Shown piece by piece: positions 34,768 to 46,297 of a stretch of 64,000 nt of DNA. Made by a program: the position numbers and the translations under genes. This DNA comes from Erigeron canadensis. Taxonomy: Eukaryota > Streptophyta > Magnoliopsida > Asterales > Asteraceae. A model generated the notes under the pieces. It was not told the DNA's origin. It worked only from the letters and a program-made list of their open reading frames with translations, and did not search any database. Within the stretch, counting starts at the first letter, position 1; every line of letters starts with the position of its first letter. The stretch covers positions 10,155,513 to 10,219,512 of the forward strand of contig NC_057762.1 of assembly GCF_010389155.1 (NCBI RefSeq). Reading direction: 5' to 3'.

Positions 34768-36119
34768 AAGATACTTATCTCTAATTAAAAAGAATATGTC
34801 TAGTTCTTTAACTTCACGAATGTGGAAATTAAAATACAGTATAAGACTAAACAAAACGTTCACAAGAATGTAAACAAACGAAAATGTTTTTAATTCATTA
34901 ACTAAACAAATGATTAAATTGTTCGATACTATACTTTTCTGGGTTCAACCCATAAATCACTGACTTAAAAATGTGCTTTTGTACTCTATTTAGACTAGAT
35001 GATGTCTGTGCGTTACGACGGCTAAACGGTGATGGTTTTGAGAATTTTTGGTTGCGGTGATTGACGACGGTAAGTGGTTATGATGAGATATGTGTTTGTG
35101 TTCAGTGTGGACAGAGGAGAAAAAAGGGGGGAAATGAATAACGTGTAGGGTTTTTGTTTTATGTACAGGGGTATTTTAGGTAGAAAAAAATGATGATTTA
35201 AGAACTCTCAGTTTATATTATAAGGAGTATAAATATATATTAACTTCCAATATTACTTGCTTTTCAAAAAATAATTAGTTCAAGTAATAAAAAGTCTCTT
35301 TTTTTTCGGTTTCAACTTTGACTAAACAAAATCATATCATAAATAAATAATGAGATTTGTTAATTAGTGTTCTTGGGACAGTAGTTATGAAGCATTCCTA
35401 AATTATCAAAATTTATATTTAATGTTCATTAATTCTGATAATTATCATTTTTGGATGAATCATAACAAATAATTTTATATTTAAGGAATATCTGACTTTA
35501 TTGAATACATCATAATCGAGGCACTATTTAGCAAATCCTATAAATAATAAAGTCCATGTATTGAAAGTACACGACTAAATTATAGATTAAAATTGGAGGG
35601 TCTATCCAGGTTTGATCCTAAATATAGACAACAATAACAGAATTCAAAAAATATCAATGACAAAGGTATGTATTTATTTATTTTTTTAAAAAATGTAATT
35701 ATTAAATAAATGAATTGGTATTTGAGAAGATATGAGATCCTAAGTTCTTTAAGTTCAAAACTTAATATGAGCAAAAATGCTATCAAAATAAACATTGATG
35801 TTTTTCTTTTTTAAATGTATTTCTCCTGGAACTTTACTGAGCAGAAATAGTTATGTTTATTTGTTGTATCCCAATCAAACGGGCCTAAAACCATCACAAT
35901 TCACAAGTCACAACACAAGCCCTAAATAACCTCGATCACAATGCGGGCCCAAAGCTTGAATAACTGAATTGAAACATTTTAGATTTTGGCCCCAAAATTA
36001 TCCATCATTGCTTTTGACCCCAAAGCTATATGAATAAAAAACAAAAAAAACAAAATTCAGATTTCAATTTGAAAACATTCAAACAGCTGGAGTATAACTT
36101 GGGTTAGAACTGAGGAGAT
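34768..36119. other. Intergenic DNA
   Basis: AT-rich, nothing recognised. The minus ORF 35580-35795 is low-complexity and hydrophobic by composition. Confidence 0.35.
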
Positions 36120-36398
36120 GAAGTTGGCGAGCTCGAACGACAACCTGAAGACGTGCAAGAGCGTGCATGCATTCTAAAGCTATACGAGACTGCTTCCTCA
36201 CGTACGCGCCTCGTACTACTGCCTGCAGCTTTACCAAACTCCTCAATGCCTTGTACGCTCTTTTTGCCTACACCATTATATTCACATGTTCCTATAAATC
36301 AGTACCTAACAAAGAATGTAGATCCAGCCAATGGGACTTTCGACCCATTTGCTCATTTAATGGATAAATTTGAGGAATGTTTAATCTCTAAAAATTAA
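36120..36398 (+). other. Unidentified coding-like fragment
   Basis: One frame is open from 36120 to the stop at 36398 and reads [17 protein letters not shown] and LKLYETASS at the start, and NQYLTKNVDPANGTFDPFAH near the end. GC content and codon use are more gene-like than the surroundings. There is no ATG in this frame before the conserved-looking part, so it is a fragment or an internal exon of something whose other parts are not visible. I do not recognise the family. Confidence 0.35.
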
Positions 36399-36906
36399 TT
36401 TATTAGAAATTAGTAATTTCTTAGCTAAAAAAACAGAATTGATCAAATAAGTCACTCGGTATATGTTCTAGTATGCGATAAACCACTTTCATCATATCTA
36501 AATTACAATTTACAAGAAATTAGATTTCGGTTGGAATTTTTAAAATGTAGCGACGCACTATAATTCTCGATTAATTACTTGAGTCACTACAAGGCTAGTC
36601 TTTTAGAAGATTGGAAAAGAAAGTGTTTTGCCTGAACCCAACTTTAGGGTGCCAAAAGCCCAAAACATGAACTATTTTAGCCCAATCTTGTCCATGGGCG
36701 GCCTAATTAAGCATAGGATGAAGTGGACCTGATTTCCCAAGAGCTTGAACTTTTAAATAGTTATGTATATATATGTCATATAGTATGAGTTTGCCATGTT
36801 TTTTTATATATATATATTGAACAATAAATTTTGTATGTTAATTGATATAATATTATATCGTCATTTTGAAAAAATAGTTTGTATAGTTTAATTCCTTGCA
36901 CTTAGC
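36399..36906. other. Intergenic DNA
   Basis: No gene; the rest of an IQD gene was looked for here on the minus strand and not found. Confidence 0.4.
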
Positions 36907-37281
36907 CTATGATTTTTTTTGGCTCGCCCTAAACTCATAAGTCCCCCTTTTAACTATCCCACCATATATACACAAAGCGTACAACTTAAATAAATAAATA
37001 AAAAGGTGCGATTGATGTACAAGGTGGCGTCGAAAGGAAGCTTGAATTTTAGTAGCTGCAACACTTTTGTTGATGGTTGAAACTTCGGATACGTGATCAT
37101 CGATAATGGTGGTTGTGGTTGACGGGGGAGGTGGTGACGGCGATGGTTTATTTAATGGTTGTTGTTCTTGGGAGAACGTTGTATTATTTGTGTGAAGGAC
37201 AATGACGGTTTCAGAAGAACGTGGAGGCGATCGGAGAAGCTTTCGTCGGACAATCCCAAACCATCTTCGGGTTTTTGCCAT
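36907..37281 (-). pseudogene. Orphan first exon of an IQ-domain (IQD) calmodulin-binding protein
   Basis: The 124-codon frame begins MAKTRRWFGIVRRKLLRSPP, a basic start like that of IQD proteins. A Pro-rich spacer follows (PSPSPPPPSTTTT), then AATKIQASFRRHL near residue 75-88, matching the first IQ motif of the IQ67 domain (A-x-KIQ-x-x-FR). The frame then runs through a GT (CTTGTACATC) into sequence unrelated to IQD, which suggests an exon 1 ending near 37017. The downstream IQ67 and C-terminal exons are absent from the next kilobase. Either a truncated gene or a duplicated exon; calmodulin binding is unlikely from one motif alone. Confidence 0.55.
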
Positions 37282-37904
37282 TGGAATGTAACAGATAATC
37301 GTATATGATCAAATTGGTTTCAAAGCTTTGAATATATATGAAAGTTGAAGAAGTAGTAGACGTAAAGAATGGAGATGTGCGCACCATATAGTATAATAGT
37401 AATACTGGTTTGGGCCATACTTGTTAGAGTGTATGAGAACGTGAGGGGATGAATATAATAAATTGCTCAAGAAAATCATTGTGTCATTTTCAAGATTTCA
37501 AACATTTGGGATACTATTCTAGCTAGTTTTGAACAAGTCAAAATCACATTCTAATCTATTCAAATATGAAATAATTTTATTAAGAAAATTATATGTCAAC
37601 TTATTTTTCAATGAGGCTATGAACCGGAAAAACGATATACTAATACATAAAAGAATACAACACTTTTAATGTATAATTATTTTTCAATGAGGCTACGAAC
37701 CTATTATAATAGTTAATTAAATTTTGTTGTCTACTAAAAATTGCTAAAGAAAAAATATGTATAATTAATACTCCAATTCTTCTTTTATTTCTGTGTCTAA
37801 CCTGTCTGACACAATACATGATCATCACACACTATTGAATGAAGATTGATATTTTCATTCAATAAATGATTTATGAAAAAAAGCAAGAAATATCAAGTAA
37901 CCCA
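37282..37904. other. Intergenic DNA between the IQD exon and the lipase gene
   Basis: AT-rich; TTTTTCAATGAGGCTAYGAACC is nearly repeated at 37604-37625 and 37681-37701. Otherwise nothing recognised. Confidence 0.4.
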
Positions 37905-39517
37905 TTATGCTATAGCCAAGCTACTAAAATTCATGGGCGTCACATATTCAGTCCCTTCAGCATAAGCAAGTGTTAGAGCTGCAAGTTCAGATGCCTTTTC
38001 AGTCGGATGAAACCAATCCCAGAACAAGAAATCATCTCTATTGAAACAAAGATTTGCTCCCTCTTTACATTCTCCTGCTCCATTGAATTTTCCGCTTCCA
38101 CAGCATGCGGTTTTCACTTCTTTAAAATCTGCATATACATCAACATTAAGAGTCTTGATCATCTATGAATATAAAGAAACAAGATAAACGTATGCGTACT
38201 GTTTCCACGTGGATTGTCAATAATGTTCATGGTCATCGCGTAGGTATTCCCAAGTGAGTACTTGAATCCTTTGTACAAGAAACTGAAATCGACCAAAAGA
38301 GTTTCCATTGACTTGTAAAATGATCTAGCGATGTCGTTCATTACTTCAAAACACCCACCGGTAGTGTTGAATACACGTGAAGCTGGACAACAGCCAATTG
38401 GTGGAATACCGATTATCCCAAATTTCCTTGCACCTAAATTATACAAATTCTGCACGTACAACGTCATTAAAATCAATATGTAACACTTTCTACCGAAGAA
38501 TTTAGGTAGTCTGTGTAATTTGTTGTATTCTTAGATTTTTTGTATCTTTTAGTCTCTAGCATCTTGCTAGTGATCCTTTAACTGATAATAGTTCAGCCGT
38601 TCAAAAAAAGAAAACACACACATTCTACCCAAGATATAACGGATCAAAATATATGGTATTATTGATTAACGAACCGTTAAATGTCTGGAATAGGCTTGAG
38701 TGAGATTGGCAATGAGGTCTTTGGGGTGTTCAATTATACCGCCATGAGAAACTGTATATTCGACTAGATCATTGCTTCCAACGCTGATGATGAATAATGA
38801 ATTGTGAAATAAATTATCAACAGTCTTTGGTGAACCTAATAAATCTGTTATAGCACGACGAACTGCAGCCAATTGTTGTATTTGCTCCTCCATACATATT
38901 ACCTTGATCTGTAATTTTTTTGTGAATTGCCAACATATTAACATAAAGTCAATTTAATTTCCCTATACGTTTACTAAAATTGGTAAAAACGTTGTTCATA
39001 TATATGAAAATTGACTAACAAATTGTATTTGGCCTGTCTCGCTAAAAAGGCCAGCCCCTGCTGAAGCGAAGTTGGATCCACGAAGTAGGTTACGCTGAAG
39101 GGTCTGCTTATGCGAAAGAAGAGCAAAATAAGGTGGTGGGCTTAGTTGGTGATTCCCCAATAGCCTCACTGCATAAGTGAATTCAAATTCATATCAGCAA
39201 AATGTGTTAAAATAAGTTAGTATATGGAAATAGTAAAAACGGAAAGAGATACCAATTTGATCAGCAGTGTTTTTGCCATTACTAAACCGTCCTGTAGGTT
39301 TAGAGTAAGCAAAATCGATTCCATGGTAACGATGATCAGCCCTAGCAGTACATTTATTCAGATAGTTGTTTGTCCCAACATCTGCGGTTGAATCCCCAAA
39401 TATAAATATGGGTGAATTGGTCTTATACTCTGTTTCCGCCATTACTTTCATCAGCGTCACACCATTTACGACCGCATATAACACAAAAAACAAAAGCTTT
39501 TGTGCAGTACTAGCCAT
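37905..39517 (-). CDS. GDSL esterase/lipase, five exons, 373 aa
   Basis: Exons on the minus strand: 39517-39253, 39168-39020, 38908-38675, 38449-38200 and 38128-37905. All are GT-AG and phases join. Residues 1-27 are a hydrophobic signal peptide, so the enzyme is probably secreted to the cell wall or apoplast. Family blocks are complete: block I FIFGDSTADVG with catalytic Ser43; block II GSNFASAGAG (119-128); block III ISVGSNDL with Asn184; block V FWDWFHP with Asp337 and His340. Also typical are GIPPIGCCP and the cysteine-bearing KTACCGSG near the C-terminus. Length equals the usual 350-380 aa. Members hydrolyse acyl esters (lipids, cutin, small esters); the substrate cannot be read from sequence. 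Expected to be functional. Confidence 0.92.
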
Positions 39518-39563
39518 GTGATCGATCGATCAATTGCATGTGGATTAGTGTGATAAAACTTAA

Positions 39564-39572
39564 CCTTTTATA
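39564..39572 (-). promoter_or_regulatory. TATA box of the GDSL lipase gene
   Basis: The minus strand reads TATAAAAGG about 50 bases upstream of the ATG at 39517, implying a very short 5' leader. Confidence 0.55.
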
Positions 39573-39574
39573 AG

Positions 39575-40429
39575 AGAGTTTAAGGTAAATGGACAAGAAG
39601 ATAAAGATAAAACAGAAAAAACTGGATCAATAATAATACTCATCATTGTATCCACCTTGAGTTACCCCTTAGTAATTTCCAATGTATTTTTGTGTTTGTA
39701 TTATCATTGACATCAAGAAATGTACGTAGATTACCATGGTAATATATGATTTATTCTAAAGATACTAATAATGATATCATGCAAGATATGGAACTAGTTT
39801 TAGCCCAATGGTTCTCTGATTAACTATTATGCCCTTGGCGTGTTGGTTAACTACAAGAACATAAAGACAATTACTACAAACCAGATTAAGGTTTGACTTA
39901 TAGCATATAAATTTGTTAAAAATCGGAGGAAACGATTTAAATATAGGCATGGTCTTACAATACACAAGTGTTAGAATCTGGTATCAAAGTATAACTCAGA
40001 TAAAGGAAAGAACAGAGAATATTTCTGTAGAATGCTTCACTTTGTTCGATAATTATAAGTAGTCGGCATAGGTTGCCTTAGGTTTTTCAACTGATTAGAA
40101 TTTTTTTCCGAAAGATAACTACTATTCACAAAATGCCTGACTCATTACAATTTTAATTGTGAGATACTCACTTTTATTCACAAAACGCCAACTCACACAG
40201 TAAAAAGTGGCAACAAGAATACAATCTATATATTTACATTACATTGATTTAATCAAAGTCTCCCAACTAATTAATTTATTGGCCATACTTGATCAACTTT
40301 TATACCACAAGAATCCAATTGATCTAATCTCCTGAGCGATACCAGAAAAAGGACAAAAACCGATCTCTTTAAAGACAGAAAGACCGGTAACCAAGCAAGA
40401 TAGAAAGAAATGACCGAAATACCTTCTCT
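39575..40429. other. Upstream region of the lipase gene; possible LINE 3' tail
   Basis: No gene. TATTCACAAAA(T/A)CGCC is repeated near 40132 and 40174. The part next to 40430 may be the 3'UTR of the LINE fragment that follows. Confidence 0.4.
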
Positions 40430-40815
40430 ACATTTATCTTCGCATTGTCAAACCTCTCTTCGTTTATAGCTTTCCATAAACACCACCAAGCCACAAAACC
40501 AATTAATCCCTTTAAACACCTTCCTCAACTTCTTCCAAATACCAATGTGTTTATGCATCTCGATAATGACTTTAACAAAAAAAAATAATATAGGACTGAC
40601 CTTGCACTATTCGCCAACACGATGTCATATATCCGTAGACACTTCATACAAACACAGAAGGTGATCCATGGTCTCCTCATACTGGTCGCATAAACCACAA
40701 ACATTGGTCTCAACAGAACAATTTCTTGAATGAAGAGCAGTTATATACTCAGAATCTGGTATATATGGCCACCCTCCACATAAAGATATTACCCTTCTTT
40801 ATTTTTTGTTTGCAT
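40430..40815 (-). pseudogene. LINE (L1-type) 3' end with zinc-binding RVT domain, broken
   Basis: Minus-strand frames give NIFMWRVAIY, TALHSRNCSVETN, then CGLCDQYEETMDHLLC and IWHRVGE. This is the zf-RVT signature (C-x2-C, about 8-9 residues, H-LL-x-C) that follows reverse transcriptase in plant L1 elements. Frames shift at least twice. Only this C-terminal part remains; it ends against a copia fragment at about 40820. Confidence 0.6.
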
Positions 40816-40824
40816 ATGCTTCCT

Positions 40825-41069
40825 GGTGATCAGAATTCAATAATCCTTCTCTTGCTTAACTTCAAATTCCAGATTAATAAGAAAGCAAGGTCAGTCATTT
40901 CAAACACCTGCTTCATCTTCTTTCTGAGTTTCAAAATTTCTCTTTCGTGTGAACCCGTGACTAAAAGAACGTCAACATAAACACCTACTATAAGCACAGA
41001 AGTAGATGCGTGTAACCGTATAGACTGACCATGGGCACATTTTGTGAAACCCATCTCTTTGAGCGACAT
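40825..41069 (-). pseudogene. Ty1/copia reverse transcriptase fragment
   Basis: The reading contains VGVYVDVLLVTGSHEREI, the YVDDLLVTGS active-site region of copia RT with the second Asp replaced by Val, followed by KKMKQVFEMTDLAFL (FEMTDLG in intact elements). About 80 codons of RT remain; the element's ends are not visible. The lost catalytic Asp shows it is dead. Confidence 0.75.
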
Positions 41070-42215
41070 ATACTATTACATTCAACTTTTTGTTACCTCT
41101 TTCAATCACACAAACCTAAAGTAATCTATACAAATAAAAACAATTTAATGTTTTAGATGTTAGCTTCTAAAACAATCATATTCACTTTTTGTTTCTGTCT
41201 AAACTTGAAAAATCAGATCACTAATTAAAACAATGTTATTGCGAGATGCAGAAGTAATGAATCTGTTTTAGGAATTGTGTACATGGTCATTAAGCAAATA
41301 TACTTATTATGACTTCTACTAATAATTCCCAACCTCAATCTAGACACTACTTAATGGTAACACAAATATTGGGTCTTTATTTTAGCTTCATCATTGTGGG
41401 GGATTAAATGATTGGATACACAACACAGGCAGTCACTTATGGCATCGAAGCAGAGATTGTTATAAAATTCCTGTCTTAACTTAAGATATACAATCCTCAA
41501 CGCTTATTTAAAGTTAGTAAAGTTAGACTTTAAAAATTCAAAACATCAGACTTCTAATAGGACGGAAGAAGTATAAAAGTTGCATCACCTTTCACTGTTA
41601 AATATTCAAAGTCAATTTTTTACAACTTCGACCTTGTATATCTATGTTTGTGTTGTGTAATACTTGATGAAAATTATATGAGTTGATTGAGTTTTATAAA
41701 TTTTTAGATCGATATAACTTTCATCGAGTATTATAAAATACAAACAAAGATATTCAAGGTCAAACTTGCAAAAAATTGACTTTGAAAAAGTGGACACAGA
41801 GAGAAATTGGCCGGATTAGCAATGAATTGATATGAAGCAAAACTTAAGTTTGAGAAACGCACCAAGTAATGTTGAATCAATTGCAAATTTGTATCCGTAT
41901 AATAAAACAAACTTTATATATATAGAACCGCATCAAGTAATATGATACATATACAACGATGGACTGCGCGCATGTATGCATGCGTACGTACGTGCAGTGC
42001 CTTATTCTGTACAAAGGTTTACATGAAACAAAAGACGTAGTATCTGCCAGTACACCAATACGTACCACAATAAGAAACACGTACAAATTAATTAAATCAT
42101 AAGCATGCAATTAAGGTCGGCATACATTCCTTATTTTCCACAAGCAGCTACGTACCTGTATATATAGTAGCTTAATTAGCTCGATCCGTGGACAATAATC
42201 GACTTATAGATATGC
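41070..42215. other. 3' flank of the lectin gene and intergenic DNA
   Basis: AT-rich with no further gene. Around 41590-41790 a segment on expression-neutral DNA is partly self-complementary (AAAGTCAATTTTTTRCAA and its inverse near 41770), possibly a decayed fold-back element. Confidence 0.35.
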
Positions 42216-43730
42216 TTAATTCAATGGAACTTCTGTGGATTCATAATAAAAGTTGTAAGCGTTGGCGCCAGTGTAAACGCCATCATGCTTTACAGTGGAT
42301 ACCCATGTACCATTAGTACGAAGATCACGCTGAGTGTAGGTGAAAGGGACATCACAGGCTCCCTTTGTACACATGAGGGTCACCTTGATTGAAGTTAAGG
42401 GTGGCACGACAACGTTGTAAGTCGTTGTTCTTGTACGCTCCCTAGTCTCGGAAACTCCCCACTCATAGGTATACCCAAACTCTGTCGACACCTCAACCTT
42501 CCCGGAAGCAATTAGTGGAATAACACTTGTTTTGAATGAAACTTGAACACCCATTGATATTGACACGCTATTCGTCCAGCTAGTGGTCCGAGCATCGGTT
42601 ATAGTGTAAGCGAGGCTTATTGTGGAATCATGCGTAGCGCTGTTGTTGGTTGCCATGGCATGATTAACTTCTTCAATATTCTCACCATAAATCCGTGAGT
42701 CGGAGAGACGGTAGATGACATTCGTGATCTCTCTTGAAAGGACGCACTCCTCAACCATAAGCCGAGCTTGTCTCGATATAGTAGGATACGAGGCCCTTAA
42801 TACGTCGACCTTCCCCTCCATTGTGATAATACCACAGAATTGGTTCCGGTTCACGTGGCGAAGGGCGACGATTTTGTCGCTTACTTTGACAAAGGCAAAC
42901 CTTGTATTGTTTGAGGTGTCGTTAATTGCAGCCTCGGCCCAGATCCAACCAGGGGCACCCGTCCAGCGCTTGCGAAAGTGCATGTCATTTACACGATAGT
43001 CTCCGTTGCCAAGTTGTATGAGCTCCTTGGCCACCAGTGGATCTCCAATGTCCCATCCTCTTTCAAACTTCTGATATGGATACCATCTATCAAGGACAAC
43101 GGAAATGAGATAGCTGTCAGTTAATTGTTCAGATCTGAATGCCACTTGGGTATTGCTGGGGATAATCACCAGACTGTTCCAATCAATTGCATTGAAAACA
43201 GATCCAGTAGACGACACTACAAGCATGTCTTGCTGGGTGTCATCATCACCCAATAAGTGGGTTGCTGAAATACGTGACTGGATGTGGCGCAAACAGAGAC
43301 TAGTTGTTCTACTGTCTTTTTCTCTTTCTTCTTCTTCTTCAACTTCTTCTCCTCCTTCTTTTTCTTCTTTTTTACTAATTTCCGATAAGGAATAAGGCTC
43401 AAATAAAGTACATGAGTCTTTTGACACGTCTTCCTCCGGTTTTTTAGCACACGCAACAATCAAAAGATTATTGTCAATTTGTTTTGTCACCAGGTACTTG
43501 TTGTTGTAACATGATCTTATGTGCACTAGCCCAGTGGTTTCTGATGCCTCCACCGCAAACCTAACTCGCGGACAAAATATTTCTTGCCCATCGAATTTCA
43601 AGAAACCTGCTTGTGGGCTTGTTGCGGCCGTATGGTCCGTTAGGCTCAAGTACTTCCCACCAGATTGCAGCACAAAGAAACTTGGAAGCATTGTCATAGT
43701 GATATATGGCTTATTAAGTAAAGAAGCCAA
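42216..43730 (-). CDS. Amaranthin-type lectin fused to an aerolysin-like domain, 504 aa, intronless
   Basis: Residues about 10-190 form an amaranthin/agglutinin beta-trefoil repeat (FFVLQSGGKYLSL, SCYNNKYLVTK, SCTLFEP, then LRHIQSRIS and AIDWNSLVIIP). About 185-335 is a second, more diverged repeat (TQVAFRSEQLTDSYL, GDYRVNDMHFRKRW). About 340-504 is Ser/Thr-rich beta sequence with the alternating pattern of the aerolysin-like domain (SISLAYTITDARTTSWTNS, then EWGVSETRERTRTTTYNV). The lectin part of such proteins binds carbohydrate and the C-terminal part is related to pore-forming proteins; plant members are linked to stress and defence. No signal peptide, so a cytosolic protein is likely. 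Odd: an acidic insert at about 117-139 splits the first trefoil. The gene is complete and uninterrupted. Confidence 0.85.
   Translation of the reverse strand: MASLLNKPYITMTMLPSFFVLQSGGKYLSLTDHTAATSPQAGFLKFDGQEIFCPRVRFAVEASETTGLVHIRSCYNNKYLVTKQIDNNLLIVACAKKPEEDVSKDSCTLFEPYSLSEISKKEEKEGGEEVEEEEEREKDSRTTSLCLRHIQSRISATHLLGDDDTQQDMLVVSSTGSVFNAIDWNSLVIIPSNTQVAFRSEQLTDSYLISVVLDRWYPYQKFERGWDIGDPLVAKELIQLGNGDYRVNDMHFRKRWTGAPGWIWAEAAINDTSNNTRFAFVKVSDKIVALRHVNRNQFCGIITMEGKVDVLRASYPTISRQARLMVEECVLSREITNVIYRLSDSRIYGENIEEVNHAMATNNSATHDSTISLAYTITDARTTSWTNSVSISMGVQVSFKTSVIPLIASGKVEVSTEFGYTYEWGVSETRERTRTTTYNVVVPPLTSIKVTLMCTKGACDVPFTYTQRDLRTNGTWVSTVKHDGVYTGANAYNFYYESTEVPLN
43314..43382 (-). repeat. GAA/GAG triplet-rich acidic insert within the lectin gene
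   Basis: Codons about 117-139 form a Glu/Lys-rich stretch encoded by purine triplets. It lies between the CTLFEP strand and the LRHIQ strand of the first trefoil, where family members have only a short loop. Confidence 0.65.
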
Positions 43731-43822
43731 AAGTATACAGATTAAGAGAGATCAACCTTTTAGGCATGTGTGTTTTGTTTTTCTATAGATATATATGATA
43801 TGGTTAGAAGACGCAACACCTT

Positions 43823-43833
43823 CCTTATATATA
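43823..43833 (-). promoter_or_regulatory. Putative TATA box of the lectin gene
   Basis: The minus strand reads TATATATAAGG about 95 bases upstream of the ATG at 43730, giving a leader of about 60 bases. Confidence 0.5.
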
Positions 43834-43932
43834 CACAAGCATATACCCATCTTTATCTTTATTCCCTTATAAAAGAAATAACTTCTTTTTATTTTAGGTA
43901 ATTCTATCTTTGAACTACCAGAATTACTCTTA

Positions 43933-44224
43933 GGTCGCGTTTGATTCACAGAATTTGATGGAATCTGATGGAATTGGAATTGAATTCCATTCCTTAGTGT
44001 GTTTGGTTGGTTAAAGATGGAGGAATCACATTCTGTTGGAATGTTAATATTCCCTCATTTGATGGAATCTCCATTCCTTGGGAATGGGGGAAGAAATCTC
44101 ATTCCGTCCCTCACTTGAATATTCAAAAAATCAAAAACATTTCGTCAAATTTCATTCCTTCAGATTCCAATTCCTTTGAAAGATTCCATTCCTTCCAAAA
44201 ACATTCCGCGAACCAAACGCACCC
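43933..44224. mobile_element. Tourist-like (PIF/Harbinger) MITE, 292 bp
   Basis: The left end GGTCGCGTTTGATTCACAG matches the right end in reverse complement (GGGTGCGTTTGGTTCGCGG). TTA flanks both sides (43930-43932 and 44225-44227). The inside is rich in GGAATTCCATT-type motifs. It sits about 200 bp upstream of the lectin gene start. Confidence 0.85.
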
Positions 44225-45980
44225 TTACTTTTTATGTTTTGCTCTTAATAAATTATAACTTACACTCTAAACTTTTATTTTAATAATTAACACTTTAAGT
44301 CCTTTATCTTCTAAAAATTTCTAATATTACAATTACATCAAACTACATCATTTGACACCGCTACCACCACCACCATCACTAGTAATATCACTGGTACCAT
44401 TAAACCACCTTCCTTGCCACCCCACTATCACAAGTGGCAGAAATAATTTCTTTCTGGGAGATGAATTAATGTATATCTATAAAATTGGACCACCAATGGT
44501 ATATATTGTGTTGTATTCGTATCTACTAGCAATTAATTATCACCGTCCCTTTGTTCATTGCCAATAATGTACGTATCTTATTCATTACAAAAAAGGACCA
44601 CCAATAATATACGATCGATAATAATATGTATACCTAAAGTACACTTACACCACGCGCTGTAAGAAAAATGGGATCTAGCCATGATGCAAATGAAATAAAT
44701 GTCACGGTTAAAGTTAATTAGCCATGACAAATAGTTATCGTCATACGAGCGAATCTTATTCTTTTGGACACGATATTAGACACGACAAAAAATGGATCCC
44801 ACGCCTGTAAAATATAATTGATAAAAAAATCGAAAAATATTTGGTCACGACTTTTGCCACAACAATGTCGTGGCTAACTATTTTTCGTTTTTTAAAATGA
44901 ATAAATTCGAAAAATATTTGTCCACAACTTTTGATACAACATTATATATCGTGGATAAATATTTATCATTTTTAAAAGTAGATAAATTCCAAAAATATTT
45001 GTCGTAAACCATTTATTTTGTTTCTAACTAATCTACCAATATATATATAATAAGGTATTAAATTATTTTATGAAAAAACAAGGACCGTTAGATAAGTTAT
45101 AACTTTTAATTTCAACCTTTAGATCAAAATAAATGTATCGTTACCAAATTTATTATTGGGTAGCAGAATATTAGTCCTACTTTATAAATTTACACAAGAT
45201 ATAACCTTATTTACACTTTCATTACATAGAATAATATGTCGACCAAAAATAAATGAGTTGAGAAGAAAGAGTTTGACTATAAAACTTGGTAGGTTGTAAT
45301 ATGTAAATATTTTATAACATGCTTGGAATTAGGTACAGTCGTACGGATATACCAGTTGGTATTAGGATCTTTCCAGTAACATCAACAAAGTCCTAAATTC
45401 TTTAATGAAAAAGCAAGAACCATTAGATGAGTTTAAAAATTTAGTTACAACCTTTAGATCAAAACTTTTTACTTTATATTTTAGACCAAATATATAACCT
45501 TATGTATTAAAACAATATTAATATATAATAATAATCTACATCTACATTATACATATAACATTATCTTGCAAAAAAAAGTAATTTTGTTTTCGTTAGCAAT
45601 GGTTCCTAAGAACAATAAAAGTAGCGGTTGGTTCGTTGGTTTCCAATGATCGATTTCGTGTGTTGTGATTTTATTTGTGGGGTTTTATATAAGAATAGTT
45701 TATATATCCTAAATATTTTTTGATTTCAACTATTAATAACAACAATAATTTTCTTATTATAGTTCAATTACAATTATTAATAACAATAACATTACAATTA
45801 GTTTGATTATAATTAGATAAGATATTGAGAGTTTGTGCCTTCTTATGTTTATATAGACAATCGTTACTGTATATACGAAAGGAGATTAGATTGAGTGTTT
45901 GTGTAGGATTTTTTTGGAGTGTTTGTGTGTTTCTGCAGATATCTTGGTCCACTATTTTGTTATATTTTTATATTACCAAT
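44225..45980. other. Intergenic repeats, no gene
   Basis: 44540-44660 recurs at 58516-58640 in the same orientation (CACCGTCCCYTTGTTCAT, then GGACCACCAATAA). 44820-45010 holds about 2.5 units of an 80-odd-base repeat with AAAAATATTTGTC and TCGTGG motifs. 45050-45480 contains a diverged direct duplication around AGGACCGTTAGAT/AAGAACCATTAGAT. Confidence 0.5.
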
Positions 45981-46297
45981 AAAACCGAAAAGTTTAAATT
46001 AATTACTTTTAAATTGGGTGAAAGTGTAAATTGGTTATAGGAAACCAAAAAGTGTAAATTAATTACTTTTAAGTGTAAATTGGTAATGGAAAAATCAAAA
46101 AGTGTAAATTATTTATTTTTAAAATGGGTTAAAGTATAAATTGGTGATGTAAAACCAAAAAGTGTAAACTAATTATTTTTAAATTGAGTTAGAGTGTAAA
46201 TTGGTGATGGAAATAAGAAAAAAGTATAAATTAATTATTTTACATTGGGTTAAAGTGTAAATTGGTGATGAAAAACTAAAAAGTGTAAATTAATTTA
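45981..46297 (+). repeat. Minisatellite of about 60-bp units
   Basis: Five to six diverged copies of a unit like AACCAAAAAGTGTAAATTA, then TTGGGTTAAAGTGTAAATTG, then GTGATGG. The first copy still lies in a 71-aa ORF of no significance. Confidence 0.8.
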
